This document shows, piece by piece, positions 35,193-45,934 of a stretch of 64,000 nt of DNA. The DNA lies in assembly GCA_963576565.1 (NCBI GenBank), contig OY755039.1:83540955-83604954 (forward strand), given 5' to 3'. Position 1 is the first letter of the stretch. Every line of letters begins with the position of its first letter. A model generated the notes under the pieces. It was not told where the DNA came from. It did not search any database and worked only from the letters and a program-made list of their open reading frames with translations. The translations under genes and the position numbers were made by a program. This DNA comes from Aspidapion aeneum. Its lineage: Eukaryota > Arthropoda > Insecta > Coleoptera > Brentidae.

Positions 35193-35526
35193 ATAATAAC
35201 AATATCGTAAACATAGGTAATATAATACAATATCGTAAACATAGGTAATATAATATATATAATATATATATATATATATATAATATAATAAAATAAAAAA
35301 AAACTTGTGTCGAAAGTATACAAAGTAAGCAAAGTAAACATGTAGCATTTAAAAACTTAAATTTTAGGTTTTCTCGATAAATGTACCCTTATTTTAGACG
35401 TGCAAGAATTAAGTTAATAATAAGTATAATTTACTGGGAGCTTACATATTTATTACAGTGTGACCTTTTTAATATGATACAAAAACAATGTTGTTATTGA
35501 GATAATTTTAATAACAAAGTTTGAAA
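35193..35526. other. AT-rich sequence with a (TA)n tract
   Basis: A duplicated acaatatcgtaaacataggt at about 35200 and 35229 is followed by tatatata runs to 35285. No gene. Confidence 0.6.
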
Positions 35527-36130
35527 GTACAGGGATGCTGAACCACCCCATACAGTTTGCTGACGATCAAGTAATTGTAGCTAATGATAAAGAACATGGA
35601 GATATAATGAACTGGAAAAAAGAATAGTACAAGCAAAAAAGGTAATTGGTTGTCTTAACAGAGAATTTATGTAAGAATGTAAAATTTTACATATATGAAA
35701 CAGTGGTGAAAAGCACGCTGTTGTATGGAATAGAGACTTGTCGCGTAACAGAAAAATACAAAGCAAAAATGGAAAGTGTCGAAATGGATGCAATAAGAAG
35801 ATCAATGAGAATATTTAGAACAGGTCATATAAGAAATGATATCATAAAAGAAAAAATGGGAATCGAAGGAAGCATGACAACTGATATGGTACGGCCATGT
35901 ACAACGGATGAAAGACGAAAGATTACCAAAGCAGGTCCTAGAATGGCAACCAATAGGGCGCCGAAAAAGAGGGCGTCCTAAACTGAAATGGCAATAGTCA
36001 ATCCAAAGATCAATGTATCAAAAAAAACCTGACGGAAGATGATTGTCAGGATCGAAGGAGGTGGAGAACAGGCGTCACACAATGTAGAAAAACGTATAGT
36101 GGTAGTGGATTCACAGACGTGCAGATATTC
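35527..36130 (+). pseudogene. RTE-clade retrotransposon fragment with internal deletion
   Basis: It opens with the catalytic box region LNHPIQFADDQVIVANDKEH (35535-35600). It then jumps past the thumb to KFYIYETVVKSTLLYGIETC, KYKAKMESVEMDAIRRSMRI and the C-terminal [12 protein letters not shown]. The order and wording fit RTE-type pol. The sequence between is missing relative to the fragment at 38250-39765, which reads almost the same at the catalytic box. There are stops and at least one frame shift. Confidence 0.75.
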
Positions 36131-36655
36131 TTGTCTGCTAGTAACTGTTTTGGTAACCATTTTATGTTCATTTTACTCTCTTACATTAGATACCCACTTA
36201 CTGATGTCATTGTTTCTTCCTCAACATCTTCTATTTATAATTTCTTAATCTTTTCCTTGTTTTTTTTTCAATGGCTTCCTGACATTTGCTTTCTTATCTA
36301 AATTTTCATGACATAACTATATTCCAAATCTATGCCCCCGTTAGCAGTCTTTAACATTTTATTAAATAAATATATCTTACTCAATTTATTTTCATGATAA
36401 TGCTTCTCTGTTCCGCATAAAAAGAATCAAACTTTTTTTCCACAAGTTTTTTTTTGCCGAAAAGGCGGCTTTTCAAAAGTGATCCCACCAACCAAAAACT
36501 TGCTCTCCACACACTTTCTTTTGTTTTCTCGAGCTGAGCCCTCTTGCACAAAGTTTCTGGATTTCTCTCCAAAACACCAGCCAGTATCAAAACTTCATAT
36601 CAACCTAGGAAGTTCACTCCCGAAAAATGTCTACGTATTAATATAATTACCATTA
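36131..36655. other. No recognisable feature
   Basis: Non-coding. The two opposing RTE relics flank it. Confidence 0.45.
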
Positions 36656-36657
36656 TA

Positions 36658-37815
36658 TTATCTAACTACATATCTAGCCTTCTTCGATCCATCTCTGGAC
36701 AGACACTTGTTCAATCGCTCGTCTTTCTGTCTGATATTATGATCATCAAATTTCCATTTTAATTTTGCTACTTCTCCTCTGACATCCCTTAGTTTTGTTT
36801 TCTTTCTTATCGATTTATTCCTTCTTCTATCTGTTCGCTTCATATGTAACATTTGTCTTTCCATTGATCTTTGGGCTTTTGTTACCTTTTCCATGTTTGA
36901 TTTTGTACATTGGTTATACACTTTTGTTTTGAGGTAATGAGAATATTTTTTATTTTTTAATATGTAGGTTAATTTACCAAATGCTACCTAGGCCAATCTT
37001 ACTCGTCTCTTGATTTCAGCCGTTTGGTTTTCCTTTTTAGTTTAGTAATTTGTCTGAGGTATATATATTTCTCTACTTGTTCTATTGTCTCTTGGTTTAT
37101 TCTGATCGTGATATCCTCACCTGTGTTTGTTATGACTTTAGTTTTAGTGCAGTTTATACTCAAGCCTATATTTTTAAATTCTGTATACAGTTCCTCCAGA
37201 ATTTTTATCAGTTCTTCTTTCTTATCTGTTATTAAGGCAATATCATCATCAGCATATCTTAGCTGGTTCAAGTATTGTCCGTTTACTTTGATGCCTATTT
37301 CTTCACAATCTAAGTTTTTCAAAACATATTCTAGGGCTTGGTGAAATAGTTTAGGGGATATTGTGTAATCCTTCCTGACACCTCTTCTTATGCGGATTGG
37401 CTTGGTTCCTTTGTGAATTTTGATTGATATTGTTGCTTCGCTATATATATGATATATTGACTAATAAATCTGTATATCTCAAATCTATTCGGCTATTAAT
37501 TAAAGATGCTTTTACTGCCCAGTGCTCAATACTATCGAAAGCTTTTTTAAAGTCTATAAACGCATCATATGTGGAATGTTGTATTTGTTGGCTCATTCTA
37601 TTAGGATTTTTATGGTTAATAGGTGGTCAACTGTACTGAAACCATTTCTGAAGCCTGAGTGTTCTTTTTATTATCCGTCAAATTTTGTAGTTAGTCTATT
37701 TCCGTGAAACACTTGTAAATTATAGTGAGGAGTATCATAGGTCGATAGTTTTTTAGATCGCCTGTCGCCTTTCTTGTGTAGAATAATGGTTATGGATCCT
37801 TTCCAGTTGTTTGGT
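36658..37815 (-). pseudogene. RTE-clade retrotransposon, palm to C-terminus
   Basis: Minus-strand blocks in order: KGDRRSKNYRPMILLTIIYK (about 37770), GFSTVDHLLTIKILIE (about 37630), DAFIDFKKAFDSIEHWAVK (about 37560, first catalytic Asp), GVRKDYTISPKLFHQALEYV (about 37370), YADDDIALI (about 37240) and the C-terminus KAQRSMERQMLHMKRTDRRR then LKWKFDD. Frame shifts fall between several blocks. The family protein has an N-terminal AP-type endonuclease, which is absent here. Confidence 0.82.
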
Positions 37816-38249
37816 TATTATGGTTTTATATTATATTAAATTAAATTACAAACCTGGGAAATTGAAAAAGAATGGGTTATGACTTTTTTTTTCATCGACA
37901 AATTTTACGGTGTTAATTGAATTTATTTGAAGTAAAAGTACTACTTCTTGAAGTTTAGATGTTGTACAGCCAAAGTTTCCTTCTCATACCGACCGGTGTG
38001 TTATTATTCTCGGTTGGAGTTTGTTCAAGTATGAAATTTCCGGGTGTTGCTAGTTGTGAAATGAGGGCTGCTACTCCGGCCACGTAGCCAATCAACTTGA
38101 AAATGTATTAAAATTATATTATTTTACGTTAATTTTAAAAACATTTATATATCGTCAGCGCTTTGTAGTTGTAGTAGTAAATATTTCTAATTTATGAAGT
38201 GCGGTATTATTATCTTTATTACTGTATAATACTACCAGTATGTCGGGTT
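37816..38249. other. No recognisable feature
   Basis: Non-coding AT-rich sequence. Confidence 0.5.
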
Positions 38250-39765
38250 AGAACGTTCGACCTCCTTCGATCCTGATAATCTTTTGTTTTTTGCGCTCTA
38301 TTGGTTATCTTTCCAGGACCTTTTTTGGCAATCTATCGTCATTTCTTCGATGAAGATGGCCGTACCATATCAGTTTTCTTTTAGTGATGCCATCAGTTAT
38401 GGCTCCCTCGATTCAAATTACTTTGGAGATATAACATTTTGAAAGTATAAAACTGGCACGTTCTTTCCCTGCTGGCCAAATGAATTATTAGTAATATCTT
38501 GTGACACGACCTGTTTTTTCCCAGTTTGAATATTCTAGAAAATAATACACATCTTAAGACATCATTTGGCATATATAAACCACTTTCTTAGAAAAAACTT
38601 TGCACGCTTTTTCCCTGTGCTCTTCATATGTTAAATCTTGCATAGTTTTTATCTCCCTGATCTAATAACTTTTTTGCTTTTACTTATTTTTATTCCAGTT
38701 CTTTACAGTTTGTTGCTTTCTTTACAGTCTGTTCCTGCTTTTACAAATGTGACACCCAAATATACATACTCATTGCATGGAGATATTGTTTGTTCATCAT
38801 CTAGCTCTAACTCACTTGATACGTCTCTAATATATAATTACTTTGTATTGTCCATGTTTACTGCTAACCCTCACTTTTGGTATTCTTCCGTTAACTTTCT
38901 CATTATACAGTGTGTCCACGTAAGTTGGCGGCATATGGGAAACTTTTTTATTATTAGCTTTACGAAAAAAAGTTATTCTTCATAAAAAGTTCTGCATGGT
39001 CCAAAACCTAAAATGCAACCATCAGATGTTTAATTTTTTCATCATATTACGAGGTTTGTCAAAAAATGTGATTTTTGCTCTTGAGTAAAGTACCTTTCTT
39101 TTTGACAATATCGAAAATTGTTATAAAGAAAGATGTTTAGAATTAAAAATAGCTTTCAAATATTCAACATTGTTTATTTACATTATTATTATTTGCATCC
39201 TAGATTAATTATGCTTTAATGTGCAAACTTAAATTTCCAACGTAATCGCAGAAAATGTAGAAAAAAAATATTTTTTTAATGTAAATAAACAATGTTGAAT
39301 ATTTGAAAGCTACTTTTAATTCTAAACATCTTTTCTTTATAAATATTTTCGATATTGTCAAAAAGAAAGGTACTTTACTCTGGAGCAAAAATCACATTTT
39401 TTGACAAACCTCGTAATATGACTGAAAAAATTTAACATCTGATGGTTGCATTTTAGGTTTTGGACCATGCAGAACTTTTTATGAAGAATAACTTTTTTTC
39501 GTAAAGCTAATAATAAAAAAGTTTCCCATATGCCGCCAACTTACGTGGACACACTGTATACTTCATCTTTTCTTTATCATTAGCTACAATTACTTGGTCA
39601 TCAGCAAACTGTATATGGTAAATCGGTAGTTAAGTTGTATTCCCATGCCGTGTACTTTATGTTTCTAGTTTTTTAGAGCTACTGCGATATATATTTTAAA
39701 AAGAGTTGGAGAGATACATCTATGTCTACAGCCTTTCGTTACCAAGAATTTTTTCGATTTTAATT
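38250..39765 (-). pseudogene. RTE-clade retrotransposon fragment interrupted by a MITE
   Basis: Reading down from 39765: GCRHRCISPTLFKIYIAVAL, then YHIQFADDQVIVANDKEKMK (about 39625-39565). The MITE follows, then a thumb segment, EYVYLGVTFVKAGTDCKESN (about 38765) and a C-terminus KLIWYGHLHRRNDDRLPKK with QPIERKKQKIIRIEGG (38250-38400). Coding on the two sides of 38908-39556 is collinear with RTE pol, which proves the MITE inserted later. Stops and frame shifts are frequent. It is close to the fragment at 35527. Confidence 0.8.
38908..39556. mobile_element. Mariner-type MITE, 649 bp, almost a perfect palindrome
   Basis: It begins CAGTGTGTCCACGTAAG and ends CTTACGTGGACACACTG, flanked by TA on both sides (38906-38907 and 39557-39558). 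The inverted arms run about 270 bp each with a short unpaired centre near 39190-39270. It has no coding capacity. Confidence 0.93.
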
Positions 39766-41195
39766 TTCGATTTTGAACCTTTGTTTATGTGTTTTATCGC
39801 TTTAGTTTAAAGAAACTTAGAACAAAATAGAAAATCACTACTTCTATATTTCTGTAAAAAGTTGACTTTTCCTTGTTTTGCCTCGCATACGGTGTTAAAT
39901 GGGGTACCTAGATCTAAGTGGCAAAACGGGCAGGGCGGTTGTGTAATTTAGAATCAATATTTTTGTAACACAAGTTTTATTTATTAAAATACTAACCAAG
40001 ATTAAAATACTTAAAAAATAATAAAATATTAATAAAAAAAATAATGAAAAGTTGTAGTAAAAAATATATTTATAATAATTAGATTTAGTATTAACAAGAA
40101 AGATTTATAGCGACCTATTCCCAAATGAATTTCGTTCCTATTTTTTTGCAAAGACAGTATAAATTACAACTTTCAGTGATGGTAAGAGTATCAAAAAAAT
40201 TTGAAAAAAAAATTGGGGCAAAATGAGGTATAAGTTATTAGATATAACAAAATAACCCGTAGAAACTCCGTTCTGCCCCAAACCAACGATTAAATTTAAA
40301 AAAATCATACACAGTAAAAAGCTAATTTTACATTTAATTATGAATAATACATAAACTCACTAATTCTTCATTGTAAACCAAATTTTGAGAAATCTGTTAA
40401 ACATACACTTACCGTCACAAAATGCGCAAGCTATTTTTACAATAAAAAACAAACAACTTAAGCTCAGCCAACCGGCACCAATCATATTGGAAAGAGTTGA
40501 ACCAGCCATGAGGAAATAATAACTGATATTAAGAGGGTTAAAACTACGGTACCCCGTTTTACCCCGTACCCCATTTTTCGCCTCTTTCCGCTACTTGCTT
40601 TTTTTTAATAGGTATATAGATACAGATAGATTTATTTTTTGGATTTTTTATAATTGCTGATCTGAAAAACCAACCTTTCAAAGCTAGGACAAATGCTGCG
40701 AAAACCCGTCAAAAAATTCAGCTCACGATTCGCTTCAGGAAAACCTTTGATAATTTTCGGCTAAAAGAACAGTCCGTCGAAATAAAAGTAATTTCGGCGA
40801 AGGGTTTTAAGCGAAATTGTGTATTTTTCGTTTTGCTCTTACAATTTTTTTCTTTTTGGCCTTGCTTGAGAGTTTTTCTCATTCTTAAAAGCATTACGAA
40901 AATCAGCGTTACGTTTCAACGTACGTACTTTGTTTTTTGTCGGCAGACACAGACGGTAAAAAAAAGTCAGTTATATTCCTTGTTGTCGCACTCAGAGAAA
41001 TCTAAGAAAATTGCTGCCCAAAAAACAATAATATCTATTTGCGAAATTTGGGTAATTTCCAACCTTAGTTCACAGAAAAGGTATCTGTGTATCTTTGGCG
41101 ACCCTTTTTCTTATAATCGGTTGGCATTTCATGAAGTTATGAAAGTTTGAATTGGGGTATTTTTAAGAGTAATTCTTAACAACTTTGTTTGATAA
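39766..41195. other. No confident feature
   Basis: AT-rich. The 105-codon ORF at 40833-41150 has no recognisable motif and no repeat explains it. Confidence 0.4.
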
Positions 41196-41204
41196 CTTAT
41201 TTTA

Positions 41205-41460
41205 GGCTCTGGAATAAAATAGCGATGTACAAAATAGCGAGTATTAAAAGAGCGGTATCGAAATAGCGACAATCAAAATAGCGATGTAATAAAAGGGCGA
41301 CTATCAAAATAGCGATGTAACAAAATAACGATGTAACAAAATAGCGATTGTAAGAAAATAGCGATGTAATAAAATAGCGACTATCAAAACAGCGATGTAA
41401 CAAAATAGCGAATATCAAAATAGCGATGTAACAAAATAGCGACTTTCAAAATAACGATAT
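41205..41460. repeat. ~22-24 bp tandem repeat (aaaatagcgatgtaac)
   Basis: About ten imperfect copies of caaaatagcgatgtaac and tcaaaatagcgac alternate. The opening block ttttaggctctggaa plus aaatagcga recurs at 41584-41638. Peptides rich in YFVTSLF are translations of it. Confidence 0.85.
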
Positions 41461-41637
41461 TTCGGTTTCGTTTTGGCATATAGTTTGACTAAAGGGTTTG
41501 TTTCTAAGAAATTAAAAAAAAAATCCTGACTTCTTTCCCGGGATCCTAGAGGGTGAGAATCTGAACCGAACCGTGTTAGTGTATTTTAGGCTCTGGAACG
41601 AAATAGCGAAGTACAAAATAGCGAGTATTAAAATAGC

Positions 41638-41770
41638 GGAATGAGACAACTGGGCGCCGCCAACTCGGCGCCGCCAACTGGGCGCCGGGCCAACTGGGCG
41701 CTGGGCCACCTGGGCGCCGGGTCAACTCGGCGCCGCCAACTGGGCGCCGGCCAACTCGGCGCCGGACTAA
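41638..41770. repeat. GC-rich 13-14 bp tandem repeat
   Basis: About eight units of caactgggcgccgg or caactcggcgccg, each holding the palindrome ggcgcc. It is a sharp GC island in AT-rich surroundings and is preceded at 41518-41575 by a fragment of the actttcctgacttc family. Confidence 0.88.
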
Positions 41771-41893
41771 AATTTGTAGATGAAAAATAAAATATGTTTT
41801 GAAAAAATAGTCCATTTCTCAAAGTGGAGTCTGCAAATTACAAAGAAAAACTGAATGTCTTCTCCACTAAAGTCTTTATTGTTTCGGGTTTTA

Positions 41894-41937
41894 TTTAGGA
41901 CATGTTTCGAGTCTAAAGAGACCCATCATCAGCTAAA
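41894..41937 (-). ncRNA. Hammerhead-like ribozyme motif
   Basis: Minus strand: stem I UUUAG; CUGAUGA; a bulged U; stem II GGGUCU-CUUU-AGACUC (six pairs, one G-U); GAAA; C-AU-G; U16.1; C17 at 41899; stem I CUAAA. Core positions are all present. Two departures from the classic form are the extra U after A9 and a one-pair stem III with a 2-base loop. Minimal stem III forms are known from Penelope-like elements, which may cleave as dimers. The 90-codon plus-strand ORF over it has no recognisable domain. Confidence 0.6.
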
Positions 41938-42129
41938 ACAAAAAGAAAAGAGGTATCCTGAACAGGAGTGGGAAGTGGAGAATTCTGTTTCTTCTGAATT
42001 CACAGACACTGGTGTTTCCGAAAAAGGCATTTCCATCCTTAGCGTGGCTTGCCTGACTACAGTTAATCAAATTGACTACACGGTAAAAAAAATTGTCTTA
42101 GATCAAAAGCAAATAGCTTTGAAGTAAAA

Positions 42130-42454
42130 TAATTTGTGCTTTCCTATTCACCATGAGAATATTTTCTTGATATTGCACAAAAAATGTCTTGCCTCTTTAT
42201 TTTAATGTGAAACAGAAATTGTTTTAATATAAATTGGAACTGAATTAATCTAAGGCACCGGTTTCTCTGGAAGAAAAGTATGACTTATATGAAGACAAGT
42301 TGCTTTGTTGCAAAATGTTGCATACTGAAACAAAACAATCAAAGAAGAAAAATAAAGTCTCATTTCAAGATTAAACGCTGCATTGAACTAAAAAGAAATA
42401 TATTTATTCAAAACAAATTGTTTCAAGGTAAAACAATTTATTCATGAAAAGAAC
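42130..42454. other. No recognisable feature
   Basis: AT-rich non-coding sequence. Confidence 0.5.
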
Positions 42455-42700
42455 ATGAGCATGAAGTTAGCGAAGCACCCATCGCAGATCGAATCGTGAC
42501 TAGGTGGATAATTTGCCGTTAATTAGTCGTGAATTAGTTGTGGAAAAATTAATTTTGTCGCTCTTACTTTTGACCGTTTATGGGGTGCTTCGCTAACTTC
42601 ATATGAAGTTAGCGAAGCACCCTCGTAAAAATGGCTTTTATCAAAATCGAATATGGTGGATAATTTGCCGCTAATTAGTCGTGACTTAGTTTGCAGCAAT
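42455..42700. mobile_element. MITE family B, one full and one partial copy in tandem
   Basis: The full copy runs from gaagttagcgaagcaccc at about 42464 to gggtgcttcgctaacttc at about 42601. The next copy starts immediately, so the junction is the palindrome aacttcatatgaagtt. The second breaks off near 42695, where unrelated sequence begins. Same family as 47515-48005. Confidence 0.85.
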
Positions 42701-42768
42701 TCTTTATCCTGGAGGGGATAAACAATTTTTTTTTTTTACGGGTATGCGCACTCGCAAGGAGATCCCTA

Positions 42769-45215
42769 TCACGCTCGAGAAGCGGCAAGTGCGCGGAAAT
42801 GTTGGTGCGTGTTGGTTTTGAAACGGTTCAGGTTGTAACCTGCAGGGAAAACTGTCGCAGGGAGTTTATTCCACAGCGATGCTGTTCTCCAGAGATATGA
42901 ATTCTGATATAATGAGGTTCTTGGTGCCTCTATTGTGACAATAAATTGATGGTTACCGTCTGTTTGACGTGTTCGCCTAGTAGGTGCTACTCCCGGGGGG
43001 ATTATACGTGCCAGCTCTTCAGAGCATTTTCCGTGATTATACCTGTAGAAGAGAGATATATCACCCACAGTTCTTCGATGTTTGAGACTATCCAAGCTAC
43101 GGGTAAGTGCGGGGTCATTGATCAGCTTGATAGCTCGTTTTTGCACGGTGTTCAAAAGCAGTAAGGTATGTTTGGGTGCCGCACTCCATATATGTGAGCA
43201 GTACTCCATAGTTGGTCGAATCTGGGCTTTGTAGAGTATCAGCAGTTGGCTTGGTGTATACAGATGTCTTGTACGAAATAGCACCCCAAGATTTTGGGAC
43301 GCCCTTTTAGCTATATCTGCCACGTGACTGTGCCAAGACATGTTGGTCTCTGCAGTGACTCCTAAGATGTTCAACTGGCTCTGCAGTGCGACAGCACTTC
43401 CAGATAGCATGACGTTTGGCTCACCGGTGCTGGTCTTTTTCGAAAACAGGGCTGCTTGGGTTTTCTGCGCGTTGAACTGTACAAGGTTTTTGTTGCCCCA
43501 GTCCTCTATTATCTCCAAGTCGTTATTTATCTGCGATATTTCAGTTAGTCTAAGGTAATGGAATTCACGTGCGGAGAGACATGTGGGTGGTATGACTGAG
43601 GAGACTACATTGCCATCATCTGCAAAGCAATAAAGTGGATTTACTGTTTTATCTATGAGGTCATTTATGTAAATCAGAAAAAGTGTTGGCGAAAGGATTG
43701 CTCCCTGTGGCACACCAGCATTTATTTGGTAAGAGTTGGAGTTCCGGCCATCCAGTGCAACATAAATGGATCTATCCTTAAGGTAACTTTCAAACCAAGT
43801 GCAAAGTCTCGGCGACAATCCCGTTGCTTTGAGCTTGTTGAGCAGATTTTCATGCCAGACTTTATCGAATGCTTTAGATATATCTAAGGCAATTGTTCTT
43901 GTTTCACCTCGCAACTCAATCGCTTTTTGCCATAAGTGAGTGACGTATGTAAGTAAATCGCCAGTTGACCTATATTTTCGAAATCCGTATTGCTTGTCGT
44001 TGATAATTTTGTACTTTTCCAAGTACTTGGTTAGGTGATGGTTTACAACTCTTTCCATTACTTTTGATATCACCGGAAGTAGAGCAATTGGTCTATAGTT
44101 TAACGGATCTGTCTTTTTTCCTTTCTTTGGAATGGGTTGTACTGCGGCAGACTTCCATGATGATGGATATACTCCTTGCCTATAAGATAAATTGAATAAT
44201 TTTGCGAAAGTTGGGGTGAGTTCGCTAGCACAATTTTTGAGTACTATCGCGGGAATGCCATCTGGACCCATTGCTTTGTTTGTATCCAACTTTTTAAGGG
44301 ATTTTCGTATTTCTCTGTGACAAAAGGGTACCTCTGGCATACTGTGGGAAACCCTTTCAATGAACGGTGGAGTTTTTCCATTTGGCACTGTTAGGTTTGA
44401 GTTGGAGGAAAAGATTTTGGCCAGTATATTGGCTTTTTCCACTGATGTTGTGGCTAAGTGAGTATTTTTATCTGTAAGTGGTGGTATGGATGACTTGGTG
44501 AAGTTTGAGCCAACGGCTTTTGCAAGAGACCAAAAGGACCTAGAACTACTTGGACAATTCAGCAACCTGTTTTTTATTCTTTGATTGTATGTTTCTTTGG
44601 CGGCGTCAATAGTAATTTTGCAACTATTTCTGGCTTCTATAAATTCTGTGTGGTTTTGAGCGGTTTGTTGTCGTTTCCAAAGGTTATATGCTCTGTGTTT
44701 TTTCTGTACAGCCGTTTGACACTGGCTGTTGAACCAAGGTTTTGTATTAGCTCTGCGTTTTATTGTATGTGGGATATATGCATCCATTCCAGATAAGATT
44801 ACTTTTGTAATTTCATTACAGCAAATAGTGGGATCAGCCGTTTTAAAGCAAACCTCTTGCCATGGAAAATCCAGGTAAAACTGTTTCAGGTCATTCCATT
44901 TTGCCGATTTATAGTGCCACATTTTACGAGGAAGTGATTGTTGGCTTGGCGGTATGAACATTTCGCACTTTGTTCTTATAAGTTTATGATCGGATGAACC
45001 AAGTGGGGGATCTACTTGAATTGTGTACAAGTCAGGATTTGTAGTTTGGAACAAGTCTAAAAGCGCTGCAAATTCACCCCTTTCTGAGATACGGGTAGGT
45101 TCATCGACAAGCTGCGTTAGACCACAACTTATGGCAAAAGCTTCTGCTTCCCTGCCTTCATTATCTGTTTTGTTGTGGTGTTTTAGCCAGGGTATATTGT
45201 GGACGACACAATTTC
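42769..45215 (-). pseudogene. Reverse transcriptase part of the non-LTR element
   Basis: An open frame of over 800 codons, of which 761 follow the Met at 45054. The upstream part is the end of the endonuclease (GSSDHKLI). Reverse-transcriptase blocks follow: NYRPIALLPVISKVMERVV, FRKYRSTGDLL, ALDISKAFDKVWHENLL, GVPQGAILSPTLFLIYINDL and CFADDGNVVSS, with both catalytic Asp present. The C-terminus (SLKHRRTVGDISLFYRYNHG, then SLWNKLPATVFPAGYNLNRF) is shared by many insect CR1/Jockey-group elements. It nicks DNA and copies its own RNA at the nick. It has no stop inside, so damage is limited to the frame break upstream. Confidence 0.9.
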
Positions 45216-45737
45216 CGCATGTGGATAGTTAGACTGTATACTATCACATTTTTCGGATAATGTCGCAAAAAAGTTTTGATACTCGGTGTTACTTGGCGGT
45301 CGGTAGAGGCAGCAAATGAACTTAGTCGATGACTTTGAGGTGAATTTCAGCCATATGATATCGAGGTTCGCTGGTTCTAGCTTCTCCTCTCGATGACATG
45401 AAAGTTCATTCTTAATGTACACACAGATCCCAAAATTATGTCGAAATCGGTGGTGTAGGTCATAGCCGGGATAAAGATAGTTCACAGTAGGTGTTGCAGA
45501 ACTGATTTTAGTTTCAGTGAGAACAAGGATGTCAGGTCTTTGTTCTTCAAGATGTTGGTGAACTGAATTCATGTTGGTACTTAATCCTCTTATATTGCTA
45601 AAATCAATTCTGAGTTGAGTTTTTGGTCTTCTTTTAATATCTTTGCATGAAGGACCCCCAGGATCACCCGACGCCCGGAGATCCGAGTGGTCGGGTATTT
45701 TACCTCCGGAATATTTTGATCCTGGAGGCGCCATCAT
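45183..45737 (-). pseudogene. AP-type endonuclease part of the non-LTR element, out of frame
   Basis: From an ATG at 45737: a short Pro/Gly/Lys-rich lead, then SNIRGLSTN (metal-binding Asn), DILVLTETKI (catalytic Glu) and FICCLYRPPS. The frame ends prematurely at 45183. Just before this, around 45200-45215, the sequence jumps into the frame of the downstream ORF. The usual GDFN segment, which holds catalytic residues, is absent, so a short deletion removed it and shifted the frame. The start choice is the first ATG after the 5' hairpin. Confidence 0.85.
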
Positions 45738-45934
45738 GCTATCTGTTACTCATTGTTGGAACCGGACTGCCAGCGCAGTAGCGGAACGTGGTGATACCAC
45801 TTAGCGCTACTTACTTCTGGCATGGTGGTATCTCACCGGTCGACGCCCAATGAGTAAAAAGCGTCTACCACCTACAGCAAACATACAGCACGGCAGCTCT
45901 CTTAGTCAGGGCACTGGGGGTGGGGAAGGAGAAA

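Larger units (their letters stand above)
42728..45930 (-). mobile_element. Nearly full-length non-LTR retrotransposon (CR1/Jockey group)
   Basis: Poly(T) at about 42728-42738 marks the 3' poly(A) tail. A 5' untranslated region with a ggtggta...taccacc hairpin extends to about 45930. One long coding region for an AP-type endonuclease plus reverse transcriptase is broken once, at about 45200. The C-terminus lacks RNase H. A second, 5'-truncated copy lies at 20083-21070. The low number of lesions suggests a recent insertion. No clear target duplication was found. Confidence 0.9.

Noticed and set aside
36039..36301. Overlapping short plus-strand ORFs with hydrophobic stretches
   Set aside because: They overlap in different frames across an RTE relic tail and AT-rich sequence; no coding signal.
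40833..41150. 105-codon plus-strand ORF
   Set aside because: No motif, no repeat support and typical length for chance ORFs in this window; left as unassigned.
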